Positions 1 to 12,207 of a DNA stretch of 64,000 nt are shown in pieces. A program made the position numbers and the translations under genes. This DNA is from Globodera rostochiensis (taxonomy: Eukaryota; Nematoda; Chromadorea; Rhabditida; Heteroderidae). Where the stretch lies: the NCBI GenBank assembly GCA_018350325.1, contig JAEVLN010000004.1, forward strand, positions 3,960,828 to 4,024,827. Reading direction: 5' to 3'. The notes beneath the pieces were generated by a model that made no database searches, was not told where the DNA came from, and was given only the letters and a program-made list of their open reading frames with translations. Position 1 is the stretch's first letter. Every line of letters starts with the position of its first letter.

Positions 1-1226
1 TGAGTAACTAACTCTTTTTAAATCTTTGGACAGTGTCGAGTTGTATTAATCACAGCAGAGGTTTGATCAGCTGTCACTTGTCAATGAGCGATTGATCAGA
101 ATTGGTGACAGCTGCAGACATTAACATCGAAGGCTCATCAAATTCCCTCAAGTCAAAAAAGCGATTAGCAACAAAAAGTCATTTACCGATCATTTTTAAG
201 GATAAAAGATCGACCAAATTTTTGACAAGATTTATTACTTTTGGCCCAATCCCAATCATCTCTCCTCTTCATGGCAGCCCCCCCCCCCATTCTTACACGC
301 TTTGCTCAATTCTTTCCCTCTTCGACCAATTGGCCATCACCGTAGGGCATAATTTCTTTAAATGTATAAAAAACAATTTATTCTAAATTCATTCAATAGC
401 ATTTGTGTGGAAAGTCTCAATAATAACGGCGGTTGGGGCAACTCACACTGAACAAATTCAATTCACTCACCGCCTACTCGTCAGTTTAACCCTCCAATTT
501 TGCCTGAAATGGGCTCGCCGCCGCCCTCGCGTTACATATTAATAATTTCGTACCCTTAGGGCTTAAGCTATTTTTGCCCCCAAGAAATGTTTTTACGAAT
601 GAGTCAATGTCCGTCCCCTTTCCGTTCATTTGCTTTCTTTTCAAATGGCTAACAAAGCCTTTTAACTCAAAGCTTTAAACTTTGGTTTTAACTTTCAGCA
701 TTTTTAATAATGGAAAACTCAAAAATAACTTTTTGCAGATGCCGTCTGGAGCGTGTCGGCGGTGCCGATTGGTGCCGCCGAGATATTTTGAATTTTTGAC
801 AAAATTTGTTAAAAATTGGGCCAAAAACGCAGAATTTTTGCTCTGTTTTTCGTTTGGGGAGGGTTGGCTAATTTAAATATTAATTAGTGAATTCGCTTCG
901 AAACTTTCTCATTTTTAAAGGTTGAGCGCGCTAATATTTTGATTATCACCCCCAGGGAAGCGTAGAAAAGTATTTTGGGCGATTTTGAGTCTGGGCCGTT
1001 TAAAGACGGAGGCTGCCGGGTGGTCCGGTTAATTCTCATAGAAACGACGAAGGCTCAGCCCCCGGGGGAATTGGCAGTATACAATAAATTTGCATTGCGT
1101 CATCCCTTCTCCCATAATTGCGCTTAATTACTCCTATAAATAGCGAATGTTGCAAAAGCCTCCGATTCTCTTCAATATTTACATAATGATTTAAAATGTC
1201 CTTTCCTTTCAGTACATTTTTGACAA
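1..1226. other. intergenic, no supported gene
   Basis: I see no coding pattern with splice support here. The stretch holds scattered homopolymers and a 10-base inverted pair (CAGCTGTCAC at 68-77 and GTGACAGCTG at 105-114) that could form a small hairpin. Short open frames on both strands look like chance. Confidence 0.5.
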
Positions 1227-1887
1227 ATGGGCTCCAATTATTCCTCTGCCAATTCGGCCCCCTATCAATACGCATTTCCGCCTCGGAAGAAGCGCAAAAT
1301 GCGATGTGAGTTTTTTAAGCTTTAAATTTCACTCAATTTCATTTTCCCATAATTGGAAAGTTGTCAAAATTTTTATTTTGAATAAAAATAATTATATTTT
1401 AGCTTCCGAGTCCAATCATTTTGACAAGAATTATTTGATCGAAGGGACGCAATTCTGGGCTGAGAAGCAGTACCGGAAGGACAGTTACTTCTTTCAGACG
1501 AGCAAACGGCAAAATCGTGAAAATTGTGTGTTAAGCCATTGGGTGGGGGGCGGGGGGGAGGGAAATTTAATTATTTTCTCAAAATGTCCATTTTAATCCC
1601 TTAAAATTGAATTTGTTCTTAAAAGTTGCCGAAATCTACGGTAAGGCACCGACGGAGTACGGAAGTCGGAGCGTTTCCTGCTGGGCGTTCTCTTGTTCAT
1701 CTCCATCTTCTTCCTGTTCCGTCTTGAAAAAGAGCGCCGTTCTGCCGTCCCCTCCTCGCCCTCCGTCCTCCGCTCCGTGGCCCTTACCAGTCCAACAGAA
1801 TGCGGCCAAAAATGGTGCTCAGCGCGGATCCCGTCCGCCGGTGGGCATTCGGGCAAAGTATTTGCCAACTTTGGGATGAATTTTTGA
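1227..1887 (+). CDS. possible small membrane protein (three exons)
   Basis: I do not recognise the family. Proposed exons are 1227-1305, 1403-1516 and a third exon starting near 1626 or 1658. The first starts at an ATG (MGSNYSSANSAPYQ...) and ends in a basic stretch (PRKKRKMR). The second reads as a normal charged segment (FWAEKQYRKDSYFFQTSKR). Two third exons keep the phase. Starting at 1626 gives a serine/proline-rich tail ending at 1879. Starting at 1658 gives a clear membrane helix (FLLGVLLFISIFFLFRL) and ends at 1887. The second choice would make a single-pass protein of about 140 residues with a basic N-terminal side, but its acceptor lacks a pyrimidine tract. Existence and exact ends are both uncertain. 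Confidence 0.33.
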
Positions 1888-1981
1888 TCAATTGCCATCG
1901 AATTAGTCTTTCACATTGTTTTGTAAAAGGACACAAACAAATTATAAAATTTTGTTTCTTGGGGTAAATTGTTTGTCATGA

Positions 1982-4662
1982 TCAAAAATGGCCTTTCGCA
2001 TCAAAAAAGTGGGTTGGTAATTGGCACTGTGCCGGATCGATTCCCGTCACGATGTCCAAAAGATGAGAAAAGTGATCAGTCAGTCCATTTCGCTCGAGAG
2101 TCTCCATCACCACGCTTTCATATTTCTGAAACACGGTCTCCCAAATGAAAACGAACCCAACAGGTTGGGGATTCATGGCATTATTATGAATCCCGCCTCC
2201 CCCCCTCTGCCCGTTCTCGGCATGCAACCGAATGGCATTCGACCTGTTTGAAGGTGTACGGGTCACGAGCAATCACAAACAGCGGATAATTGCAGTTAAT
2301 GCCCAAAATGGCGTACTCATATTGACGGCCCCAAGGGACAGCTTCACCGTATGCCGCAGCGATGATCCGAACTTTTAATTTGAATTAGCTAAGATTTTCA
2401 ATAAAAAAGTCTCTGGCGCGACCAATCGAACCCCTCAAGGGGAAAGACTTCATCGACCTTTTCTGTCCTTACCATTGACTTCTTCCGGAGATTTGGACGG
2501 TCTGAACACAATTTGGCCAGGCCGTAGTGCAATGGCATAGCCTGAACTCAGCACAGGCTGTTGAACGGTTGAGAAGGGCACTGTGCCAACGCTTTCTCCC
2601 CAGCGAAATCCGTTCGTCGGATTGGTCGACGTATGGCGTTTTGGGCTGGAGTATTGGAGGGTTTGGAAGACGGAGCCGACGCCTTCGGGGGAGGAAGAAC
2701 GGCTTAGCATTTCGTAGAAGAACATCGAACACATGGAACTGGACATCAGCGAGCTGTGCATTACCTTCAACAGGTCATAACATTTAGATTAAATTAATAA
2801 GCAAGACACCTCAAACCATTGTCCCATCAGAGAGTCCAACTCGAAGCCGTTCATCGCTTCTGTCTGAGTTGTGCACAACGGGGTCAGCGGCGAGCTGAGG
2901 AACTTCTGCATCCGCACGTAACTGCTCTCCCCGCCATATGACTTTTTCTCGTGCTTAACCCGTAATCAAAAGATTGTTTTAAAATGTTTAATTCGAACTC
3001 TTTCGAATACCAACGAATCGATGTCTGATCAAGATTTAAAAACAGAATCGCTCTATAATTACCGTACTCATTCTGATTCATTTTTTGACCTTTGTGACGT
3101 GTCGCGGAGAGTGGTCCATAATCCATTCGGTGAGTACTTTGTCCAGTTCGGTGCTCGCCGGTGGGTTGTTGATGCCCAAAAACTGCAGCAGACTGCTGAC
3201 CATCCCCTGCTGATAGCTTGGCTTGGCGCCATACTGTTTGTTCATTATTAATTTTGAATTAATTTTCAAAAAAAAAAAATTCGACTTGAAAGTCCTGCTT
3301 GATCGGCTTGGCCAATTGGGGGTCTCCAGCTGAGGATGCCTCCATCAAAACGGCACCTTTTGCCTGAGGCCGTCTTAAAGTGCCCTTCAGCGTTTTGGCC
3401 ACCTCGTCCAATTCTTTGTCCACTTTTTTGGCGTTAATTTCAAGCATTTTGGACACCATTTCGGACGGCTGATTTTCCTGAGGTTTGACAAAGTCCACGG
3501 GAACTTTTGGAATGAATGGAATTTGTTTGGGAATTCCGTTGATGGAAGAAAAAGAAGAAAAAGAATTCTCTTCGAATTCATTCGGATCCTCGCCAGAACC
3601 TTCCGTAGCCGGTTCTTCGTCGTACACCTTACAAATGCATAAATATGAAACTGTAATTCAAATTGTTGGGTTTAAATTCCAACAAAGCCAAAATTAATCC
3701 TTTTAAACCTTTTTGTTTAATGCTTCTTCGCTGTTCTTTGTCTTCAACAGTTTCTCCTTCTCATAAAGATACGGTATCCGTTCCATAGCCCGATAACGAC
3801 CGTCGAGAAAATTGTCCAAACTCCGTTCAAAGTACTGCACCAATTTGTCCTTTGGCGTTGTCGGACGAGTGAAAGTCGTGGAAGTTGTGGTGTCGATGAA
3901 TTTGTCGAAATTGGAGCCGAAAATTGAGTGCAAATCGACGCCCGTGAACTCTTTGACCATCTTGTCCGGAGGCATGTCCAACGAAAAATAGTTTCGAATG
4001 GCCTAATCAAAATGTTCACTCTTTAATTATCGTAATGATCGGACCAGAGCCTAATTATTGGTGTTTCGATAACCCAAATTTAAAGTGATTGATTGATCCC
4101 CAATATGAATTCAGAAAATGTTTGGGTTTTGAATTATTCTCAATGACAATTTTGGATTTCTACTTTTGAACTGCCATATTCTTTTTTGATTAAATCCGGG
4201 AAAATTCAGAGTTTTTTTTTGCCTGTGGAATTTCCGGCTTTCCCATAAACTCCAAATTCTGCTTGTCCTTCTGTCGCAGCTGGCTCAATTGTTCGTGCCA
4301 AACCGTTTGGGGGTCTGGAGGCTTAGCAAATCGAACTCCCTGAAAGATGTAGCGGTGGAACGGCCGAACACTTTGACCATCGTTGGGCGCTGTGTAGGAG
4401 ACACTCCAAGCTTTGGAAAGAAATTTTCTTCAAATTTACCAAAATTACCGGGTGAATTTTCTTCTTGCACGAATGCCCGGGGGTCTGATGTATGAGCCTT
4501 AAGCGAAAATTGCCCCGATTCTCCAGGGAGTTCGGGAGAAGGCCAATTCTGAAAAGGGCTCCCTCCGCCGAGAGAAAGCCGTTCCGACTTCAGCAACGGC
4601 ACAATTTGGAGGAGGAGCAATAAGGGGGAGAGAAGCGAAAGGACGGATTGGCTTTGACGCAT
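1982..4662 (-). CDS. secreted lipocalin-domain protein with long N-terminal extension (LPR-like)
   Basis: Nine minus-strand exons join in frame: 4662-4449, 4410-4223, 4002-3709, 3627-3286, 3233-3090, 2953-2810, 2764-2473, 2371-2244 and 2125-1982. They total 1890 nt, giving 629 residues plus stop. The start ATG at 4662 begins a signal peptide (MRQSQSVLSLLSPLLLLLQI). Residues about 70-390 are a unique region with conserved-looking blocks (HRYIFQGVRFAKPPDP near 90-105). The last 200 or so residues look like a lipocalin barrel: GxW motif in SLMGQWFEVMHSS, then EEVNVRIIAAAYGEAVPW and QYEYAILGINCNYPLFVIARD. Lipocalins are small extracellular carriers of hydrophobic ligands. Nematode lipocalin-related (LPR) proteins act in the apical extracellular matrix. 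The intron between exons 2 and 3 appears to use a GC donor (4222-4221). The fold call rests on motif resemblance; the gene model is well supported. Confidence 0.75.
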
Positions 4663-4691
4663 CGAATGAATGTTCCTAATGCAACGAATGA

Positions 4692-4763
4692 AATGATCGG
4701 AAGCAACGGAATGATCGGAAGCAACGGAATGATCGGAAGCAACGGAATGATCGGAAGCAATTC
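4692..4763. repeat. 18-base tandem repeat, about 4 copies
   Basis: The unit ATGATCGGAAGCAACGGA is repeated from 4692, with a partial fourth copy ending in ATTCT. It lies only about 30 bases upstream of the lipocalin start codon at 4662, in the 5' leader or promoter of that gene. A run of C follows at 4807-4816. Confidence 0.9.
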
Positions 4764-5017
4764 TCTAAAGTTGTGTTGTGTTTTGGGTTGGACCGACGGA
4801 AGAACCCCCCCCCCCCACCGCCCGCCCGATCGGCGAAGATCGGATGCATAAGCGATAAACAAATCATCATAATTTGGAGTATGAATAAGAAGGTCACTCT
4901 GGTCAAGACCAGGTGTTAAAAATTTTACTCTAAATGGACAAATTTGTATTTTTATTGTTTTGATCCGAAGTTTTGTTTGTCATCCGAGATAAAAATCGGC
5001 TCTGGAACATACTAAAC

Positions 5018-5110
5018 GCCTCGGTAACTCAGCAGGAAAGCACATTGTCTTGGGTGTGAAACTGAATTGTGCCAAGGGTCGTGGGTTTGATTCCCAAATT
5101 GGGGCTACCA
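5018..5110 (+). tRNA. tRNA-like sequence, probably a tRNA-derived pseudogene or SINE head
   Basis: A 93-base stretch has tRNA-like features. GCCTCGG at the 5' end pairs with TTGGGGC at the 3' end over 7 bp, including three G-T wobbles. There is a near-consensus A box (TAACTCAGCAGG, 5025-5036), a near-consensus B box (GTTTGATTC, 5085-5093), a T-arm (TGGG/CCCA) and a TTTT run just after ACCA at 5111-5114. A CACAT/GTGTG stem can form in the anticodon position, but its loop is 8 bases. The D-stem is weak and there is one extra base beside the T-stem. The long variable region would suit a class II tRNA. The mismatches favour a degenerate or SINE-like tRNA derivative over a working tRNA; no isotype is assigned. 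Confidence 0.35.
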
Positions 5111-5204
5111 TTTTGCCTATTTCTTACTAAATTATTCAAAAATGTTTGATGAAATTGTTTTAATTCTAATTCAAATTAAATGTAAGAAGCAGCTGCGTGG
5201 GATG

Positions 5205-5227
5205 TGGCATTCATTCGCCCTATGCCA
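5205..5227. promoter_or_regulatory. paired ATGCCA hexamers upstream of a secreted-protein ORF
   Basis: TGGCAT (ATGCCA on the minus strand) lies at 5205-5210 and ATGCCA at 5222-5227, about 100-120 bases before the ATG at 5324. The ATGCCA hexamer is the published dorsal-gland (DOG) box enriched upstream of effectors in the potato cyst nematode Globodera rostochiensis. Two hexamers can occur by chance, so the regulatory reading is an inference. Confidence 0.3.
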
Positions 5228-5323
5228 AGTCCAATCCACCCATTATTATAGGTATATTATTTCTGTTTACCTCCAAAAAAGGCAAATTTATTCATTCGCC
5301 TAATTCCATCACTTTTCTTCGCA

Positions 5324-5596
5324 ATGATAACGAATTTCCCATTCTGTCGATTTCTTTTATTTCTCGTCCTTTTCCATTTTGTGTTAATGGACGCCTCCCC
5401 GCCGACATGGTCACATCGCGATCGTTCCAATCGAAAGCAGCCAAAAGGACAGAAAAACGGGCATAAACGCATTCGTAACCGGCGGGACCCTCTTCCACGA
5501 ATTCCCTCGCACAGTTTAAGCGGGTCATTTGAAGAGGGAATGGTTGAACGAAGACGGCACTCGGGCGAATTGGCACCATTGTCGTGGCAAATTTGA
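5324..5596 (+). CDS. putative small secreted basic protein
   Basis: A single-exon frame of 90 residues starts at ATG 5324. It opens with a classic signal peptide: basic/polar start, then FLLFLVLFHFVL, with likely cleavage after MDA before SPP. The mature part is short and very basic, with clusters such as KGQKNGHKRIRNRR, and has no further membrane helix or cysteine pair. I do not recognise a family. It could be a secreted effector with a nuclear-localisation-like cluster or a peptide precursor, though the basic sites are not arranged as regular dibasic-flanked peptides. A longer open frame runs on the opposite strand (5257-5721) but is low-complexity and lacks splice or motif support. Whether this frame is expressed is unknown. 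Confidence 0.42.
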   Translation: MITNFPFCRFLLFLVLFHFVLMDASPPTWSHRDRSNRKQPKGQKNGHKRIRNRRDPLPRIPSHSLSGSFEEGMVERRRHSGELAPLSWQI

Positions 5597-6092
5597 TTCT
5601 GATCAATGATCAATGAACGTTTTATGCCCTGGAGCCAATACAAATTATGCAATGTCTCTTTTGACCCTCCCCTATTCCCGAAGCAATTGTTTCCCTTTGA
5701 TTGATTAATTGGCCCGCCCAATTGTTCCCTCTTTTCTTCCCGTCCCCTTTATCTTCCTCCGCCCTCCGTCTCGCGCCACTAATTACCCCGTCATCGCATG
5801 TTCGCTATTAGAGCCTTTTAAAGGAGATTTTGCTCATTATCAGTTAAATATGATAAGACAATTTGTTGCCGCCGCAAAAATAGTAGCAAATACATATTAT
5901 TATCATTCGTTTCCAGCATATTTGAAAGCTTATGTAAGTGCTTTTGCCAATTTCTTAAACAGTGGATAACTGAGTCCCCATATAAAAGGACACTTCAGTA
6001 TCAGGTCTAAAAACCGGTTTAAAAGCTTTGCCCAATAAAATTTTGATTGTTTGTTCGTTTTCAGCAGCGATTTCCAATAATTTTGAAACAAA
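5597..6092. other. intergenic, probable spermidine synthase promoter
   Basis: About 500 AT-rich bases with pyrimidine tracts and no supported exon. It probably holds the 3' end of the small secreted ORF and the promoter and 5' leader of the spermidine synthase gene. Confidence 0.4.
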
Positions 6093-7856
<1,764 letters not shown>

Positions 7857-8195
7857 TTCATTTTGCCGAAACGATGCATTAATTAGGCGTAATTAAATGG
7901 ATGGAAAGTATCCCCACTTTCTCTAGCAAGCGGAAATTTATTAATAAATTTATTTGGTTACGCCTTGCCTTTAAATAGGTGTGATAATTCAATTTATTTT
8001 GAAATATAATATTTTAATTTTGTTAAGTTTTATTTGTTAAGTTCCATACAATTTTTAGTGCGGCCAGAATGTTTAATTTTTAAAAAAAAAGTAATATGCC
8101 AAATTCTTTAATGAGCAAAATGAAGCTTAATCCGCCCGATATCAGGGGCGGAGTGAACATCTTCCCATAAACAAAATGTGTGCGGTCGGGTCTCA
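7857..8195. other. AT-rich intergenic
   Basis: 3' flank of spermidine synthase: AT-rich, with several AATAAA-like signals (for example AATAAA near 7943), and no exon seen. Confidence 0.4.
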
Positions 8196-8581
8196 CCCCC
8201 CCCCCCCGGCTTACTCCCCCCCCCCGACCGGCTCCTCCCCCCCCCCCGGCTTCCCCCCCCCCCCCGGATTCCCCTCCCCCCCTCGGCTTCCCCCCACCCG
8301 GCCCTCCGGCTTCCCCCCCGGCCTACCCCTCCGGCTTCCCCCGGCTTCCCCCCCGGCTTCCCCCTCCGTCTTCCCCCCCGGCTTCCCCCTCCGTCTTCCC
8401 CCGGCTTCCCCCCCCCGGCTTCCCCCTCCGGCTTCCCCCCCCGGCTTCCCCCTCCGGTCCCCCCCGGTTTCCGCCCCCGGCTTCCCCCCACCCAGCTTCC
8501 CCCTCCGGCTTCCCCCCCGGCTTCCCCCCCCCGGCTTCCCCCCACCCGGCTTCCCCCTCCGGCTTCCCCCCCCGGCTTCCA
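8196..8581. repeat. C-rich minisatellite (CCGGCTTCCCCC-type unit)
   Basis: About 385 bases of degenerate repeats of a 9-13 base unit built on CCGGCTTCCCCC. C-run lengths vary and some copies read CCGTCTTCCCC. It is open in several frames on both strands as proline/glycine-rich sequence, but this is a consequence of the repeat and not evidence of a protein. The G-rich strand could form G-quadruplexes. Confidence 0.9.
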
Positions 8582-8821
8582 CTCTCTGACAATGTTGTGA
8601 TGACCACGAGTAACGAGCCCCCCCCCCACCCCGCCTTTCGGGTTTTTCGCTTTGCCTTCGATCCGTCCTTTCCAAAGTGAGCGTGGGAGATATCCATCTC
8701 CACCCGTCCGGCTTTGCCCGCTTCACTTCTATTATTCATTCATTCGGAGCTTTTCTGCATTTTATTCGCACTTTTACGTTTCATTAGCTTTTCTTTACTT
8801 GAAATTTCAACTTTCAAAAAG

Positions 8822-10658
8822 ATGCGTTCGGCACTTTCCGTCCGAAGTTATTCCGTCATTATTTTCGGCTTTTGTTTGCTCTTTTTAATATTTGGCTACC
8901 GCTCAATGCGATCTGCGCCAAATAAAAGCGACGATTATGCGGGCAAAAGGCCTGGTGGGAGTGAATTGAATTGGCACCTTTTTGGGTTTAAAAATACAAA
9001 ATAAATTAATTCCTGGGGGCATTTCAAATTTTTCCAATCTCTGAGCAAATATTGAAATTTGCAACATTCAGAACGACTCGCGAAGCTCAAAGTGGGTTCA
9101 ATATTTTCTAATTTAAAAGCTGAATTGTTTTTAACACTTTTTCGTGTACTTTTACGACTAAATCATTATCCAAAATTGACTCACACGGATATTTACCACC
9201 GTTTAAGAAGACGTGCTCCGACCTGAGCCAAATTGGAGGACACAGCATTTGCTCCATACAGATGTTGAACAAAGTACAGAACTGTTTGGTGAGTGGGTGG
9301 TGCATGGACAGGAATTGTCCCATCATTTTACAATTCAAAGGTTTTCTCAGTGGCAACGCGGACCGATTTGAAGTTTGAGATGGGAATTGCAGAACGTTTG
9401 GACAAGTGCAAAGTGCGGGTGTACGACCATGTAAGTTGGTTAATGACTAAATACGCGGGGGGGGGGCCAACCCATCAAATTCAATGCCTAAAGTTTTTTC
9501 TTGGAGGAAGCAAAAGCCACAAACTCTGATGGAGAATATCGAGTGATCGAGAAGATGGACACGGAGTTTATTGATGAAAAGGCGCTGAAAAAGATAGTGG
9601 ACAGCGAGAAGGGCAAAATACACGTGTTGAGACTTGAAGCCGGCGGTTTGCGGGGGGGGGGGGGTGCCGGGGGGTGCCACGATGTGACGTTGGAGAGACT
9701 TGAAGCGCGGTTAGTGCGGGGGGGGGGGGTGCCGGGGGGTGCCACGATGTGACGTTGGAGAGACGAAGCCGGCGGTTAGTGCGGGGGGGGGGGGGTGCCG
9801 GGGGGTGCCACGATGTGACGTTAGAGACTTGAAGCCGGCGGTTAGTGCGGGGGGGGGGGGGGGTGCCGGGGGGTGCCACGGTGACGTTGGAGAGACTTGA
9901 AGCCGGCGGTTAGTGCGGGGGGGGGGGGGGGGTGCCGGGGTGCCACGATGTGACGTTGGAGAGACTTGAAGCCGGCGGTTGCGGGGGGGGGGGTGCCGGG
10001 GGGTGCCACGATGTGACGTTGGAGAGACTTGAAGCCGGCGGTTAGTGCGGGGGGGGGGGTGCCGGGGGGTGCCACGATGTGACGGAAATTGGGTTGAAAA
10101 CTCATCCCGAAACACCCAGACTTTTTTGGGCCGGGTGCTTGAGGTCAGCCCCGGACCGGGCGGTTAAAGTCACATATATTTGATGTCCCCGTTCACTTTA
10201 CTCTCTTCTAAGACAAAGGGACCCAATTGGCTCAGTCCAAACTACTCAAAGAGCGTTCCGTATGTCAACTTTTGCTGACTCTTTACAACATCAATCGGTC
10301 AGAATTGGACATCTTTCTGAAGGCAATGGAAAAGGACCATGGGTTGGTGAAACAAATAAATGGCCAATTTCTAAAGTTTTCTCTTTTTGAAAAATGATAG
10401 GCAATTTTCTTTGCAACAAACTCTTTTAGTTATAAATTATACTCGATGAAAGAATTGAATGAGGAGAAAAGGGAGGAGAAGGAAGAGGATGGAGACGAAG
10501 GAGAGGAGGAGTGGAAGGAGGAGAAGGAGGAGGGGGAGGGCAACAATAACAGCCCCGCAGGGAGGACACGGCACGATGATGGACCAGCGACTCGGCATTA
10601 TGCGCTCAGCTTCATCGCACAAAATTGTCAGAAGAACTTTGGGATAAAAGAACAGTAA
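8822..10658 (+). CDS. membrane-anchored methyltransferase-like protein (FkbM/METTL24-type family)
   Basis: The first exon starts at ATG 8822 with a short basic N-terminus and one membrane helix (YSVIIFGFCLLFLIFGY), as in type II Golgi proteins. Later pieces match the nematode branch of the METTL24/FkbM methyltransferase-like family: FKKTCSDLSQIGGHSICS ending at about 9290, then CLVFSVATRTDLKFEMGIAE and KCKVRVYDH (9341-9430). An EKMDTEFIDEKALKKIV segment with KIHVLRLE follows (about 9508-9640). Next come QLAQSKLLKERSVCQLLLTL to KDHG (about 10216-10345) and YKLYSMKELNEEK to stop (about 10432-10658). The final exon carries an acidic insert (runs of E, D, G) before RHYALSFI, where relatives have a short loop. 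The start of the second exon could not be placed. A G-rich minisatellite occupies the intron after HVLRLE. I see no intact SAM-binding glycine loop, so activity is uncertain. Confidence 0.6.
9633..10085. repeat. G-rich minisatellite, about 65-70 base unit, 6-7 copies
   Basis: Each unit contains GAGACTTGAAGCCGGCGGTT, AGTGC, a run of 8-14 G, TGCCGGGGGGTGCCACGATG and TGACGTTGGA. Copies differ mainly in G-run length and small deletions. The first copy overlaps the coding sequence ending the HVLRLE exon of the methyltransferase-like gene, so the array seems to have grown out of an exon-intron junction. Confidence 0.92.
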
Positions 10659-11150
10659 AAAATGCCAGTGAATTCACCAATGAATTTATATAAATGATTT
10701 CCGGGCACAAAAACTTTTCGAAATTACCGACAACGATTACTTCAAGTAAAAAAAAGAATTAATTAAAATACATAACGTTAATTAATGTTCGTCCAATAAA
10801 AACAGTCTTTGGTTTAACAAATTAGTGCTAAAATTACACAACGCAATAAATATTGACAATGTTATAAATTTATAAAAAGGACTTCAGAGAGAGTTAATTA
10901 TACTTTAACAGTTTAAAATGCATTAAATTTCGTTATTTGAGCTTTGAAATATTTTATCAAAAAGTTTAAAATTTACAAAAATACTATTGCTGTTTGATTT
11001 TATTACCCAGCACAGAACACAAAAGAACTATAAGCGTATTCAACAAAATGAATGTCAAAGAATTATTTACATTTTCCACACCATACCACTAAAATCTGAC
11101 CAATTATAATTTTTAGAAATTAAAATATTAAGAAAAGCAAACTGAATGGG
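10659..11150. other. AT-rich intergenic, rab-21 promoter region
   Basis: Nearly 500 AT-rich bases with no exon. A tttttag acceptor-like site at about 11111-11117, shortly before the rab-21 ATG, could be a trans-splice leader acceptor. Confidence 0.35.
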
Positions 11151-12207
11151 ATGGAAGAACCAATTAAATCGTTCAAAGTTGTTTTGTTGGGCGAAGGCGC
11201 CGTTGGCAAAACATCTTTGATGATCCGTTATACCGAAGACAAGGTAATATTGTAATATTGTATCCCAATATTTTGTTTTTTGCCGTTTGGCAATTTCTGT
11301 TTCCCTCCCTTTCTCCAGTTCAACGACGAACACGTGAGCACTGTGCAAGCGGCTTTTGCCAGTAAAATTTTGGAGTTGAGCGGGGCCAGCCGCGCGGAGT
11401 TGGCCATTTGGGACACCGCCGGGCAGGAACGTTTCCACGCGTTGGGCCCAATTTATTATAGGGATAGTCAAGGTTATGTTTTGCAGAGAAATGGCCCCAA
11501 ATATATCATAAAATCGACCCTTTTTTGCCCAATACAACTTAGCGAAAGTTCAACGCATTTTTGAGTTTTTCGAATGTAAAAATCCACACCCTTTCAAATC
11601 TACATTTACTATTATCATTACGGTATAGCGTATTCGGTGTAAAAAATTAATAAGTTCATTTTCAGGTGCTCTTCTAGTCTACGACATTTCGGATCAAAAA
11701 TCTTTCGATCGGGTCAAAAATTGGGTGAAAGAATTGCGAAGCATGTTGGCCGATAAAGTCGTCATTTTCATAGTCGGCAACAAAACCGACTTGGCACGGT
11801 ATCGGGCGATACCGGTCGAAGAAGCCAAACAGTGAGTGAGAATTTTTTACAAAATTTGAAAATTTTATGGCCTTGTGGAGGATTTATCTGTTTATTAATC
11901 AACTTTGTTTTATTCCTTTTGGTTGTTTGAGGTACGCACAGTCAATTGGTGCCCATTTCCGCGAATGTTCGGCCAAAACCAATGAAAGGGTCAGCGAGCT
12001 GTTCTCGGATCTGGCCAAAAGTGGGACAAAACCTTCTTCCATAAATAACATTGTTTGATAGCGATGTTGGATAAAGCGTCGGATGAAGCGGCGGCATTCG
12101 GTGAATTTGGCACAACGCCCTTCCAAAGGCATTACGGGTCGAGACGAAGTCTACGGATTGCAGACGAAGCGCAGACTGCGCCGAGACGCCGGAAATGTTG
12201 CCGATGA
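11151..12207 (+). CDS. rab-21: Rab21 small GTPase
   Basis: Rab21 is an early-endosome GTPase that controls integrin and cargo trafficking. Five exons join in frame: 11151-11243, 11319-11472, 11666-11831, 11932-12020 and 12062-12207. They total 648 nt, giving 215 residues. Nucleotide-binding motifs are complete: P-loop GEGAVGKTS, switch II WDTAGQERFHALGPIYYRDS (a Rab21-type stretch), VGNKTDL and ECSAKTN. The N-terminal extension MEEPIKSFKVVLLG also fits Rab21. The last exon supplies a basic tail ending RKCCR, giving the two cysteines needed for geranylgeranylation. Reading through the last intron instead would give a shorter form without cysteines (stop at 12056-12058), so the spliced form is preferred. 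The intron at 12021-12061 is only 41 bases. Confidence 0.93.

Noticed and set aside
5257..5721. A 154-codon minus-strand frame opposite the small secreted ORF
   Set aside because: No signal peptide, domain or splice support; the plus-strand frame has a textbook signal peptide.
8108..8739. Long overlapping open frames on both strands encoding proline-rich or glycine-rich proteins
   Set aside because: All frames stay open because the DNA is a C-rich minisatellite; there is no start context, motif or splice support.
11867..12058. Alternative C-terminus of RAB-21 ending without cysteines
   Set aside because: Splicing at 12021 to 12062 keeps frame and gives the expected prenylatable CC tail.
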